Shown one piece after another: positions 18,945 through 29,804 of a stretch of 64,000 nt of DNA (positions are counted from its first letter, which is position 1; each line of letters opens with the position of its first letter). This DNA is from Yponomeuta sedellus (Eukaryota; Arthropoda; Insecta; Lepidoptera; Yponomeutidae), in contig OW203749.1 of the NCBI GenBank assembly GCA_934045075.1, positions 5,732,804 through 5,796,803 of the forward strand. The letters run 5' to 3'. The notes below the pieces were generated by a model. The model searched no databases. It saw nothing but the letters and a program-made list of their open reading frames with translations, and was not told the origin of the DNA. Both the position numbers and the translations under genes were made by a program.

Positions 18945-21900
18945 TCGAAACACACTCACACACACATAAATACACACATGCATACACCTTGTTGGATTAT
19001 TTATTGATAATTAAGTACGTGATTGCATTAATAATAATGTAAATTTTATTTTCTTTGCACTACCTAAAGTTATATGAAATTTAGTTTCTCTATTTAAATT
19101 TTTAGTTCTTTTTAATTTTTTTTTTGTAAAGTAATATCGAACTGTATACTACTACTTTATTGTTTTTCTTTCCACAATGGTAATCGAAACAGGACTTTCC
19201 GTAATACAGGTTCTTACCTAGTACGGGGTCTTTACCCTTTTATAAATAGTGATTTTTTATAATAAATACTACTTTCTTTTTTATTTATTTGTAACTTTTC
19301 GGAGATTGTACTCTTTATAGATATCCATGAGGCGCTCGTGGCCCAGGCGAACCGATTGATTGGAATTAATCGGTTGAGTTAAGCAACATCGGGCGCGGTC
19401 ATGTACAGGATGGGCGACCGTCCCGTGACTACCGCTAGTGGCACTTTTCCGAGCGCTTCTGTGCTTCATGGATCTCTTCCTTTTTCGCAGGAAGGGTAGT
19501 TCATACTCAACCACGGGAGCCCAGTCCGGGTTGGTGGAGGTTGTAAGGCAGTGGCAGTCCTTACAGTCAGAAGTTATCAAGGCCTCTGACATGGCTTAAC
19601 GTCTACCATTACATGACAGCCGGCATCAACGGCTTAACGTGCCTTGCGAAGCACGGAGACCCTCGGGAAAATTCCACTAGCGGTAGTCACGGGATGATGG
19701 CTTAACCCTGGTGATTGATTCCAATCACTCGGTTCGGCTAGGCCACGAGCGCTTCTTATTTTACATTGTAATATTTTACCTTGATTTTGCTGATTTGGAT
19801 GTTTTTGCTGCTGGAGCTGCCTGTTGGGTGATCGGTTGGGAGCGTTGTTGCAGCTCACGAATGTTGGTCCTGGATATGATGGAAGATTCAAAGATTCAAG
19901 ATTCAAAAACTATTACAAAACTAGCTGACCCAGCGAACTTCGTACCGCCTAACAGTCGATTCTTTATTTTTCTCTCCGTAAGAACCATCCTCGTACTTCA
20001 AGGAATACTCTAAAAAAAGAATAAACCAAATCGGTTCAGCTGCTCTCGAGATTTGCGCTTACCAACACATTCAGCGATTCATTTTTATACTATAGAAGAT
20101 TGCACAGTATTAAATATATATATATATATATTACTATTTTATTTACTATTATTTTAATATATACGTTTAGTGTATTATATGTGTTAGTATATAATAATGT
20201 GGAAGGTTGTCTTTTTCCTTTTTTTTTTGCACGCCTGCCAAGTTTTCGTTCTACCGCCTGCGGTTGACTGGTAGAAAATGCTTATGGCATTAAGTTCGCC
20301 GCATTGTACAATTTTATGGTGCAATAAAGTATTAAAAAAAAAACGGCTGGGGGAAATTTTAATAAAATTTGGTGTGGTTTAGCTGACACCCTGGTTTAAC
20401 ACAAAGGCCACGTTTTACTGCGGGAAAATATCCTATTCCCATGGGAAAATCGATAAACCGCCTGCAACACCGCGGGGCACAGCCACTAAATATATAAAAT
20501 TAGCTTTGTTCCGCGGTCTATCGATTTTCCCATCGGAAGAAGATATTGCTGCAATTGACTCCCTGGTCTCTGCCTACCCCTCCGGGATACAGCGGGTATC
20601 TCCCCTATTGATACCGGCGTGAGTTAAGGTTTACCTTGCTGCACTTGATGCTGCTGCAGCAACTGTTGTTGACGCTGCAACTGCTGCCGCACAGTCGGCG
20701 ACTTGTGGCCTGGTGAGTTGGCTATGACGGCCGGCCTCGAGTTCGCAATGGTGGCCGGATGACTATAGACCACTGTTCCTGCCAAAAAAGTGGTATAAGT
20801 CGGCGAATTGTGACCTGGTGAGTTGGCTATAACAGCCGGCCTCGAGTTCGCAATGGTAGCCGGATGACTATAGACCACTGTTCCTGCCAAAAAAGGTGGT
20901 ATAAGTCACCGACTTGGGGCTTGGTGAGTTGGCTATGGCAGCCGGCCTCGAGTTCGCAATGGTGGCCGGATGACTATAGACCACTGTTCCTGCCAAAAAA
21001 GGGGGTATAAGTCGCCGACTTGTGGCTTGGTGAGTTGGCTATGACAGCCGGCCTCGAGTTCGCAATGGTGGCCGGGTGACTATAGACCACTGTTCCTGCC
21101 AAAAAAGGTGGTATAAGTCGCCGTCTTGTGGCCTGGTGAGTTGGCCATGACGGACAGCCGGCCTCGAGTTTGCAATGGTTGCCGGATGACAATAGACCAC
21201 TGTCCTGCCAAAAAAGGTGGTATAAGTCGCCGACTTGTGGCCTGGTGAGTTGGCAATGACGGCCGGCCTCGAGTTCGCAATGATGGCCGGATGTATAGGC
21301 AAAAAAGGTGGTATAAAAAAATTGCTACAGGTCATTCGAATGGTGGCGTGGTGGCAGGGTCATCTATCTCCCTCCAAAATGGTTGAGACTGATGATGGCT
21401 GACCCCTGCGCTATTCTCGTGAACCAGTGCTGTTCGTATGTTTGGCCACATGTTTTCGCCTTATGTTTGGCATTCAAGTTATTCATGGCAATCATGGAAT
21501 CTTATCATACGTATAGGTAGCAACAGATATATTTAGGAACAGTTGGCGACGTCTGGCCTGGTGAGTTGGCTGTGACAGCCGGCCTCGAGTTCGCAATGGT
21601 GGCCAGATGACTATAGACCACTGTTCCTGCCAAAAAACGTGGTATAAGTCGGCGACTTTTGCCCAGGTGAGTTAGCTATGACAGCCGGCCTCGAGTTCGC
21701 AATGGTGGCCGGATGACTATAGACTACTGTTCATTACAAAAAAGGTGGTATAAAGAAGATTTGTTAAGGGTCATTCGAATGGTGGCCGGGTCCTCTATCT
21801 CCCTCCAAAACGGTCCACTGTTCGTGACAAAAAAGTTGGTAAAAAAAAAGATTTGTTAATGGGCGCTATGGCGCTCATTAGGGGAGGGCTACGTCCAGCA

Positions 21901-24900
21901 GTGGACTACATAATATAGCCTGAAGAAAAAGAAGAATGCTCACTGTAATGTTGGCCGGAGCATCTATCTTCCTCCAAAAATGGTTGAGACTGGTGATGGG
22001 CGATCCCTGCGTTATGCTCGTGAACGAGTACTATTCGTGTGTCTTTCCCTACTTTTGTAAGACAACATAATATCTTTTGGCATTTAAGTTATTCATGGCA
22101 ATCATGGAATCTTATCATACGTTTAGGTAGCAAATGATGCATTAGGTTTAATATGACTCGAGAAAACATGGTCAGAGTGGCATTTTTTTTTTTGCGCCAC
22201 CATCTTCTCCACTACACATTGGCCTAAACGCAGCGGCTAAGATTGTACATTGACATTGGCAGCGAACGTAAAGTAAATTCTTGCCGTTGAAATAAAACGT
22301 TTGATTTGATTTAAGCCTTAGGCGTAGGACGAGCAAGAGGGTAGTGTGTAGGGAGTCTTCAAATATCTTTTTTAGTATCTGTATGTATATACCTAGCATA
22401 AAATCTTTAATTTGTAAAACCAAGAGCATCTGCCAACAAACTGTTATGCAGTTTAGCCGAAACCAACTTCTGTATTTTTTCGTATTTTTGTTTGAATAAA
22501 CGTCTTCCATCAATCCATCAATCAGTATGATGGGTTCATAAGAGCGCTTTATTTAATTTTTATTGAAAAGAGACCGAGGTTCGATCTCAGTGCGGCCATG
22601 TATTCTGCCGTGTCCTGACAAGACACTGTAATTTAAAAACAGGCATTTTCCAGAAAACGCCAAAAACATTTCGTTAAGAAAATTCCGCATAGATACATCA
22701 AATCAAAACAGATTACTTTAAAAATTTTACATGTGTTAAATAATAGTGCACATAATTATGCCGTATCTAGTTAATTTATATTTTTTGTATATAGACTCTA
22801 ATTGAAAATCTAGAATTTTCGCACTGAATACCCGCTTTTTTTTTTTGACAAATAGGAAAAGGTTTTAAAGTTGTTATGACAAAACACTGCATCTACACTT
22901 ATTTGGCATAAAAATCACGCGGATGTTTTGGCAAAACACGGTACTTATCTATAGAAACAGTATTTTGTCAAAACAGGTCCCTATAATATTGGCTATACAG
23001 TCTTATTTACTATGACTGATTTGCGTATTATTAAAACTTTTTCCATATTTTTTGATGCCATACCATGTACTTAAGGGCGAAGAATCGAATTATTCATGTT
23101 ACTTCTATCTATATCTATAGATACAGTGTTTTGTCATAACACGGCAGTATATTTGTGAAGTTAAAGTAGGACTTCCACTCACTAACTGTGAAAGAAAACA
23201 TCGTGGAACCTGAGTGTCTGTGGTGTTCCAATAACTCAGCGCTTGAAATTGCCAATCCGCGGTGGGCACGCGTGGCAATTAAGCCCGTACTTTCTCTCTG
23301 AGAGAAGGCCTGTACCCTGCAGTGGGACGTAGGTACTTAGGCTACGTAAAAAAATGTCATGTTTACCTGCATTGTTTTTTGTTGTGGTGGAAGCGGGCCT
23401 CAAGCTGGACTTCTGTGACGCGATGGTCAGCGGGTTACCCTTGGGGTCACTGGTTGCATTGTTTTCCTTTGGCTTCTTTTGATTCTTGCCGTCTTCGAAG
23501 AGAGATAATTTTATAAATAACTAGCTGACCCAGCGAACTTCGTACCGCCTAACAGTAGATTCTTAATTTTCTTTATTTTTCTCTCCGTAAGAACCATCCT
23601 CGTACTTCAAAGAATATTCTAAGAAAATAATTAGGGAAATCGGTTCAGCTGCTCTCGAGATTTGCGATTGCCAACACATTCAGCGATTTATTTTTATACT
23701 ATAGATTTGCCTAGAACAGTGGTACTTTTAGTCCTCCATATCAACCCTTGTATGTCCCAATGCTGAGGCACGGGCATCCCAGGAAGGTTAGGCCATACTC
23801 CGTCACGGGGGCGAAGTCCGGGTTGGTGTGGGATTGTAAAACGGTGGCGGGTCTTACTTTTAGAAGTTTATGAGCCGCCTATAACGGCTCTGGCGTGGCT
23901 TAAACACTGCGATTACATGACAGCCGGCTTAATATGCCCTGCGAAGCACGGAAGCGCTCGGAAAAAAGCCATTGGCGGTAGTCACGGGACGGTCACCCAT
24001 CCAGAATATCCGCGCCTGTTTTCACGCCTAATAGTCTCAGTGATTGTATAAAAGTGAATAAACTCTTCATAAATGCGGTCTCAGTTTTTGATAGTTATTT
24101 CAAATAGATTTTTGTAAGTATAAGTTTTTTTTTAGTAAAGAAATATTGTTTCAAAAATATTAATTTTGGAATATAAAAAAACTATATTAAAAACTAGATA
24201 CAGGTTAAGGAAAATATCCCTCAGATCAAAGATCAAGCCCTCAGATCATATTCGTCAAAAGTGTACTTATTGTATTACAATGACTAAAAAATTACATTGT
24301 GCGAGTGGGACAGCATGTCAGCTGTAACAACAGCCTTGAATAGATATTTTATTTTTATTTTCATTTATTTATTTCAGGCTTAAAACACCCATAAATTTGT
24401 TAGTAGTACAAAACAACAAAACTTGTTTCTACTATGTATCTACACTCTGATTTGTGGTGTCGGCCTAGAGAATAGTACCAACCCAATTCTTCCCGCGGGT
24501 GTCGTAAAAGGCGACTAAGGGACACAAACGGGGGGGTGGGCAGCAGCGCCCCCTGCAGTACAATTTCACCGAACCGCGATCCCCAACCCGCATGCCCAGC
24601 GTGGGGATTATGGGCATTACCCCCTATGATAGCACAACGTGGCGCTCTTTAGGGGAGGGCTATGTCCAACAGTGGACTAGTATAGCCTGACGACGACGAC
24701 CTACACTAAAGTTGCCCAGTCTGTAAGCAGTTTCTGCTTCCATGTAGCTGTATTAGGTGTGCCGAGACTGCACAACCAGACCTATCGGCAATTGCACGTA
24801 CGATGCCGTTAGCGCTACCACGTACTCGCTGCATCAGTGATGCTGCCCGTTTACGAGGAATGGCATGAAAGCCGTCAGGGTGGGCTCCAGTAAACATTCC

Positions 24901-27900
24901 AGATGCACTACAGTGTTTCAGCAACCCCAGCAGCATCCTAAATGCATTATTATATTGAACGCGAAGGGCGCTAAGCGATTTCTGCGTGTAGCTAGCATAC
25001 AGACTGCACGTGTAGAAGTTACAAAATAAAGAGAATGATTTTTTGACTTCTTTCGCGCATCTTGAGAATCTGCGGGCCAGCACATTTCATCTAACCGCCA
25101 ACGCCTTCCGTTCCCTTTCTACATCCACATTGATAAGTCGTCGATGTCCCAGTGACCGAAGTATTTGAACTGTGATTGCTACCTTTTCTATTTATTACAA
25201 ACTTATTCAACATATTTTTTTGCGTCACGAATGTGTGACTGGCGAGTCATGCCACCTGTCCCTAAGCGAGTGAGAGAGTGAGTGAGCGAGTAAGTTTTTC
25301 AATAAGTGAGTGTGTCAGTGAACGAGTGAGTCAATAAGTGAGTGAGTGTTTGAGAGTGAATGAGTAAGCGAGTCAATAAATTAGTGAGTGAGTGAGTGAG
25401 TGAGTGAGTGAGTGAATGAATGAATGAATGAGTAAGTGAGTCATTAAATTAGTGAGTATGTGAGTAAATGAGTCAATAAGTGAGTGAGTATGTGAGTGAG
25501 TGAATGAGTCAATAAATTAGTTAGTGTGTGAGTGAATGAGTAAGTGAGTCAATAAGTGAGTGAGTGTGTAAGTGAGTGAATGAGTAAGTGAGTCAATGAG
25601 TGAGTGAGTGAGTGTGTGAGTGAGTAAATGAGTCTATAAGTGAGTGAGTATGTGAGTGAGTGAGTTAGTGAATCAATAAATTAGTGAGTGTGTGAGTGAA
25701 TTAATAAGTTAGTCAAGAAGTGAGTGAGTAATTTATTTATTTCTTTCTCGAAGAGACGTAACACGTACCAAGTATGTATGTACAATCTAGGTGATCATCG
25801 GTATAGATTAGAAAATTCTTTATTGCACAATAAGCATATTTGTACAAAGGCGAGCTTAATACTAATGAGTATACTCGTACGTGCTACTCTGTGTTAGTTT
25901 AAATGGTTAAAGACACTCACTCTTCCCGGATGACCTGCCATTTTTCGCAACGCCGGTGCTATCTCCGTTGGATTTTACATGCTTCTTCTTGATCAGACTC
26001 CCTTTTGGTACTTTTTTCAAGGAGCGGAGGCACTCTTTGACCTGTAACAATAAACGCATTTCTTGAGACACCTGCGTCTCGATTATGTAACTTTTCACGA
26101 ATACATATTGATATAACATATTTTAAACTTTCGCGACTTGTACCTACACATAGTTAGAATATTTTCGGGGCTTAATCGCGTAGTAATTTATCGCTATTTT
26201 ACCTCGACGTTTCGACGACGTTACTGCCATCGTCATCAAGATGTGTTCGAGTGGAAAAAAGTCGCATTGCTTATGGTCCGACATTGTCAGTGTAGTGTGT
26301 CGCAACCCTAATAGTGCTTTGTGATGGCTGATTGAGGGTAGTCTGAAACCTCATCAGCCGAAGATGGGAACGGGTGCCAGCCATCAGTCTTCTCGTGACC
26401 ACGATGGCTGTAACGTCGTCGAAACGTCGAGGTAAAATAGCGATAAATTACTACGCGATTGAGACCCGAAAATATTCTAACTATACATATAGATATATAG
26501 AATATTCTTTATTGCATGTACACCAGGGATCACATAAGAGACTTATAAAATAACAGTGCAGTACAAGTGGCGGCCTTATTACTAAAAGTGATTTCTTCCA
26601 GACAACCATTGACGGGAAAGAAGAAACGGAAACTGAAATACGGGTAGTCGGCGCAACTAAACATTAATTAGATAACATATTATTTTATAGTTGACACACA
26701 TACATAAACGATACATGAATATGAAATTGATACTCATACATAAACGCACGTAAACGGTAGGTACATAAATATGAAATACATAAAAACTTTGCTAATTAGG
26801 GTTCCGTACCTCAAAAGGAAAAAACGGAACCCTTATAGGATCACTTTGTTGTCCGTCTGTCCGTCCGTCCGTCCGTCTGTCAAGACCCTTTTTCTCAGGA
26901 ACGCGTGGAGGTATGAAGCTGAAATTCATATCAATTACTCAGGTCTACTGTCCCTTGAAGCTGTGAAAAAATCAAACTTCTAAGCCAACGCAATCAAAAG
27001 ATACAGCCGTTTATGCCGCAAATTTTCGACACTTGCAAGGGAATCAAAACCTACAGGGTGCTTCCCGTGAACTCAGAATCTTGAAATTTAATACGAAGCA
27101 ACGTCTTATAGCATAGATAAAGGAAAAATTACGAAAACCATAAATTTTTAGTTACATCACATAATATATATTTTTTTAATAATTTTAAACTTACTACCCA
27201 TTTCCTCATAAACGCGTAGAGGTATTAAATTGAAATTCATACCAAATACTCAGGTCTATAATACAGGTTTGTACGGAACCCTCGGTGCGCGAGTCTGACT
27301 CGCACTTGGCCGGTTTTTTTTGTTAAATCTCTGCTAAATTATTTCTTAGTTTAACATTGTATACATTAAAATATTTTAACTTGCCTTATTCGGTGGGGAT
27401 TTGGCGCTGGATGCCGTAATACAGGCTTCATGCCTAGCTCGGCAACCGAGGCTAATCTATATACTTAAGTCATTTCGTGTAACATTCTTATTTGTAAATC
27501 TGTCTTAATCATTGGTCAATAAACAATAAATAAACAAAATAAACAAAAATAAACATACACAAAAAAACATAGGACATGAACGACAATTATACCTACATAA
27601 TACTAGAAAGGGATATGTGTGCGAAGGCGAAAAGTTGATTAGCTCCGCCGCATGAATATGTGGCGTAATACGTGTCACACATAGTAGATGCCGCATTTCA
27701 GTGTAATTGAGCCTCATACGTTTTTGACGTACAATAGAATCGATACGAACCCTTTGTATATCCCCACTGCTGGGGGCCATACTCCACCACGAGGGCTAAG
27801 TCCGGGTTGGTGGAGGGTTGTAAGACAGCAGCGGGCCTTACGGTCAGAATTTATCAAGCCGCCCATAAGGCCTCTGACATGGCTTAACGACTGCCATTAC

Positions 27901-28535
27901 GTGACAGCCGGCACCAACGTCTTAACGTGCCTTGCCAACACGGAAGCGCTCGAAAAAAATGCCAATAGTTGCAGTCACGGGACGGTCTCCTATCGAGCAC
28001 CTGACCGCGCCGGTTGTTGCTTAACTCAAGTGATTGATTCCTATCACTCAGTTCCACTGATCCACGAGCGCTCCACGAAACTAATTACGTATATTAATTA
28101 CTAACTGACCCAGCAAACTTCGTCCCGCCTAACAGTCGATTCTTTTTTTTTCTCTCCGTAGGAACCATCCTCGTACTTCAAGGAATATTCTAAAAAAGAA
28201 TGAGCGAAATCGGTTCAGCTGCACTCGAGATTTGCGCTTACAAACACATTTGGGGATTCATTTTTATATTATAGAAGATGTGTATGTCCTGCCTACTTAG
28301 CACCTACCTTCGCAGTAGTTTGGTTACAGGATAAACGCTTTTGGGCCGGTGGTATCATGATGCAGCCGATGCCCGCCATGACTTCCGTGCTGAGCTAGCC
28401 TGTACAAGTGAGGGTTTCTCCGCGGTGATTTCCTTTCTCAAGTTAACAATTGGAGCAGCATACCGTCGCGTTGTCTTCACGGATAAGGTCCAGGGAGTTT
28501 TCGTAAATTTTCTTTTGCATCGCGAACGTAGACAT
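16513..28535 (-). CDS. Unrecognised five-exon gene, 197-residue protein
   Basis: I do not recognise the family. Five minus-strand exons join with matching phases: 28535-28464 (phase 0 out), 26041-25921 (0 in, 1 out), 20778-20635 (1 in, 1 out), 18687-18539 (1 in, 0 out), 16620-16513 (0 in, TGA). The predicted protein starts MSTFAMQKKIYENSLDLI. It has a Lys-rich stretch (about 33-50, with KKVPKG and LIKKKH, NLS-like), an Ala/Pro/Ser/Asn segment (66-93), a Gln-rich run (95-112), a Pro-rich patch (117-128), an acidic probably helical segment (129-162) and a very acidic tail ending NWSEDD. No signal peptide or membrane segment is seen, so a nuclear or cytoplasmic adaptor is likely; that is inference. 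Introns are 2-5 kb and repeat-filled. The exon 4 donor is the least certain junction. Confidence 0.72.
16649..16890 (-). mobile_element. 5S-SINE, head truncated, next to exon 5 acceptor
   Basis: From GATATCAACCCTTGTATG to CTTGCGAAGCACGGA. A second-subfamily fragment follows at 16978-17098 (minus). Confidence 0.7.
17220..17573. mobile_element. MITE with GAGTGCTTAGTGCGAGTTTG ends
   Basis: 28-bp inverted ends (GAGTGCTTAGTGCGAGTTTG plus ACAGATCC). Relatives make up most of protease intron 6 (61172-61643). Confidence 0.75.
17779..18035 (-). mobile_element. tRNA-like SINE
   Basis: Nearly full-length minus copy; the 5' flank is truncated at the CAGCCCCGAT block. Between exons 4 and 5 of the unknown gene. 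Confidence 0.7.
18539..18687 (-). CDS. Unknown gene, coding exon 4
   Basis: Acceptor TCTCTTATGGTGCAG, CG completing Ala113, then 49 codons from RKLFSPSP through EWDVVSIDPDSVDSEFD to EIREKH. GC-rich compared with its surroundings, with synonymous third-position G/C typical of the real exons here. Two donors overlap: GTAATG after 18539 (phase 0, fits exon 5) and GTAAGC after 18525 (phase 2, better consensus, but would need an extra exon). A start at an in-frame ATG (18720-18718) upstream of the acceptor is another possibility. Confidence 0.72.
18842..18975. repeat. (CA)n microsatellite
   Basis: Interrupted CA/TG tract. Apparent Cys/Val and Thr/His open frames across it are artefacts of the repeat. 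18976-19330 is AT-rich, with a LINE 3' UTR-like segment. Confidence 0.9.
19333..19757. mobile_element. Two 5S-SINE pieces, head (+) against body (-)
   Basis: 19333-19470 is a plus-strand 5S-like head (AAGCAACATCGGGCGCGGTC, then GGATGGGCGACCG), the closest match to 5S rRNA in the window. 19471-19757 is a minus-strand copy beginning inside the body. Confidence 0.7.
19920..20100 (+). mobile_element. 'CTAGCTGACCCAGCGAACTT' repeat
   Basis: Full 3' unit ending at an A/T-rich (TA)n tail. 20190-20340 is a LINE 3' UTR-like remnant ending GTGCAATAAAGTATT plus poly-A. Confidence 0.62.
20635..20778 (-). CDS. Unknown gene, coding exon 3 (Gln-rich, source of tandem array)
   Basis: The nearest acceptor (CTTTTTTGGCAG) opens 144 bases: GA completing Arg65, 47 codons, and a final G before donor GTAAAC. 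Encodes an Ala/Ser/Asn/Pro segment, then a Gln-rich run of about 18 residues (QQLQRQQQLLQQHQVQQ). The acceptor and first ~85 bases are repeated upstream as the array 20779-21755. Using the next acceptor (20883) adds exactly 105 bases, i.e. 35 in-frame codons without a stop. Confidence 0.72.
20779..21330 (-). repeat. ~106-bp tandem array derived from exon 3
   Basis: Head-to-tail units, each carrying on the minus strand a pyrimidine tract and CAG acceptor (exon-start positions 20778 for the source exon, then 20883, 20989, 21095, 21204) followed by the coding segment for SHPATIANSRPAVIANSPG. Spacings are 105, 106, 106 and 109 bases; the outermost unit is degenerate and lacks the acceptor. The match to the functional exon ends where the Gln-rich part begins. 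Confidence 0.85.
21335..22145 (-). repeat. Second, larger-scale duplication of the array and its flank
   Basis: Two more units (21541-21755; one intact acceptor at 21626, one broken) and two copies of a ~200-bp flank containing CTCCAAAATGGTTGAGACTG and AGTTATTCATGGCAATCATG (21335-21530 and 21945-22145). The second is separated from the units by an RTE-tail fragment (21853-21930). Confidence 0.75.
22150..22330 (+). mobile_element. LINE 3' end-like repeat ('GGTCAGAGTGG')
   Basis: Related to 57990-58165; both contain ATGGTCAGAGTGG, TTCTCCACTACAC and end TTGAAATAAA. 22330-23100 has nothing I recognise. Confidence 0.5.
23520..23703 (+). mobile_element. 'CTAGCTGACCCAGCGAACTT' repeat
   Basis: Close copy of 19920-20100. 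It follows a dispersed repeat at 23190-23345 that is also present at 31090-31255 (GAAATTGCCAATCCGCGGTG). Confidence 0.62.
23738..24005 (-). mobile_element. 5S-SINE, head truncated
   Basis: From ATATCAACCCTTGTATGTCC to CACGGGACGGTCACCC. 24010-24455 holds no gene. Confidence 0.7.
24455..24703 (+). mobile_element. RTE-tail SINE, near full length
   Basis: Very similar to 1885-2140, including the (GAC)n tail. Confidence 0.75.
24706..25170 (-). pseudogene. Non-LTR RT C-terminal fragment
   Basis: A 125-codon open frame with CSLYASYTQKSLSALRVQYN, FRMLLGL and a C-terminal DRS. Matches the style of LINE reverse transcriptase C-termini in Lepidoptera; no catalytic motif is present. It abuts the SINE tail at 24703. 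Confidence 0.65.
25259..25735. repeat. (GAGT)n tetranucleotide satellite
   Basis: About 480 bases of GAGTGAGT with AATGAGTCAATAA interruptions at roughly 40-60-base spacing. 25800-25890 is a LINE 3' UTR-like piece (minus). Confidence 0.9.
25921..26041 (-). CDS. Unknown gene, coding exon 2
   Basis: Acceptor TTATTGTTACAG, 40 codons plus one base, donor GTGAGT. Begins VKECLRSLKKVPKG and ends GRSSGK; eleven Lys in 40 residues. The entry phase (0) matches exon 1 and the exit phase (1) matches the repeated exon 3. It is flanked by LINE 3' UTR sequence (25800-25890) and a palindromic MITE (26151-26483). Confidence 0.75.
26151..26483. mobile_element. Palindromic MITE (complete)
   Basis: ~75-bp inverted ends starting TAGTTAGAATATTTTCGGG and including ACCTCGACGTTTCGACGACG. 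A partial copy is at 4981-5130. A LINE 3' UTR-like repeat follows at 26505-26610. Confidence 0.78.
26796..27325 (+). mobile_element. Dispersed element 'GGTTCCGTA ... CACTTGGCCGG'
   Basis: Starts GGGTTCCGTACCTC, has a (GTCC)n stretch and ends GCGAGTCTGACTCGCACTTG GCCGG. A fragment of the 3' end recurs at 50052-50104. 27345-27540 is a LINE 3' UTR-like segment with polyadenylation-like AATAAA. Confidence 0.6.
27748..28073 (-). mobile_element. 5S-SINE
   Basis: Short deletion near the 3' end, otherwise full length with head. Confidence 0.7.
28105..28278 (+). mobile_element. 'CTAGCTGACCCAGCGAACTT' repeat
   Basis: Starts ACTGACCCAGCAAACTTCG; ends in TTTTTATATTATAGAAG. It is 190 bases from coding exon 1 of the unknown gene. 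Confidence 0.6.
28464..28535 (-). CDS. Unknown gene, coding exon 1
   Basis: ATG at 28535-28533 in context AAAATGT, 24 codons, donor GTATGC after 28464, phase 0. Residues run from MSTFAMQKK to IREDNAT. A second Met at codon 6 is an alternative start. The sequence upstream on this strand (28536-28640) is T/A-rich on the plus strand and unoccupied by recognised repeats, compatible with a 5' UTR. Confidence 0.68.
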
Positions 28536-29114
28536 TTTCGTAGATTCTTTCTCTTTTTTCGGTTTTGAATGGAAGTTTTAGGGGACACTTTTTGTGGTGT
28601 TTTTGGAGGTTCGCCCTAAGGCAGGTGTATCATGGTGGGAGAATATGTTTTGCTTATTAGTGTTTTCTTCACGTTTTCTTTTCTATTGTAACATGTAATT
28701 TTGATGTGATTTTGATGAAGCCTGACAAAGCATTTCTTCAAAAATGTCAGCTCGGAAAGTTACCATAATCTGTGAATCGAAATATTCTAATGAAGTTTGA
28801 ATTAGCGGGAAACCTACTTACGACTGCAAAGTGGTCTTACTCTGCCTATGTTGCAGTTCTGAAAAAAAATTAAATACAGTCTGTTAGCTTGGATAGAATC
28901 GGATATACCTATTTGTGTAATAGAAATATCGGAACTAATATGACACTTGACTTTAGATAACTTTTTATAATAGTGAAAAAAGTTTTATACAGAGCAGGAG
29001 GTAGTATTACACTCTTGTGCTTTCGGCGAAAACCGAAGCCTATTCTAGAGCCCGAGGTATATTCTAAAAGCCAACAGACTGTACTTAATTTTTGATCTAT
29101 AGTCATCATACATG

Positions 29115-29467
29115 ATATCAAACCTTTGTGTATCGCCACTGCTGGGGCACGGGTCTCTTCCTGCATCGCAGAAAGGTTACGCTTCACAATGGGGGCCAAG
29201 TCCGGGTTGGTGGAGGATTGGTCGAGTGGCGGGCCTTACTATCAGAAGTTATCAAGCATAAGGTCTCTGACATGGCTTAACCACTGCCATTACATGACAG
29301 CCGGCACCAACGGCTGAACGTGCCTTGCAAAACACGGAAGCTCTCGGAAGAAATGCGACTAGCGGTAGTCATGAGACGGTCTCCCATCCTGCACCTGATC
29401 GCCCCTGATGTTGCTTAAATCAGTGATTGATTCCAATCAATCGGTTCGTCTAGGCCACGAGCGCTTC
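29115..29467 (-). mobile_element. 5S-SINE, full length
   Basis: Ends with the intact head (GATTGATTCCAATCAATCGG, CACGAGCGCTTC on the plus strand). 28640-29110 and 29470-29800 contain no gene I can support. Confidence 0.7.
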
Positions 29468-29804
29468 AGGGCAATTTATTTATTCACACTTATAATGGAA
29501 TTATCGACATCGCTGGTCAGTACACAAACAATCTAATGTCAACTCTCGGGTTCTCAGATCGCTATAATATTTACTACGCTGTGACGCCATTATATATTCA
29601 ACCAATCCTGGCTGTTTCCGAGAAAATTGCTGCAGATACAAAATTATCACGTTTAATCCCGTTTTTTTCCAGCAAGTACCTATCTTTTTTTTGTTATTTA
29701 ACAAAAAAAATAGCCTTGAATCGGCTTTGAAAGTCATAATTGATGATGTAATTAATGCTTTTTATTTCACAATGTTAAATAGCCTATTTCAGTTTTTAAA
29801 CTAT

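Noticed and set aside
18774..18983. Cys/Val-rich and Thr/His-rich ORFs
   Set aside because: Translation of a CA/TG microsatellite.
19333..19470. 5S rRNA gene
   Set aside because: Only the internal-promoter region matches; the ends of a 5S gene are missing and the sequence continues into a repeat body shared by more than 20 copies.
20624..21335. Overlapping minus-strand ORFs of repeated peptides as one secreted repeat protein
   Set aside because: The frames shift between units (106- and 109-bp spacing) and each unit contains an intron-type pyrimidine tract and acceptor. Only the most downstream unit fits the gene model.
20692..21755. CRISPR-like or satellite array
   Set aside because: Units are contiguous without unique spacers, the genome is eukaryotic, and the unit is derived from an adjacent coding exon.
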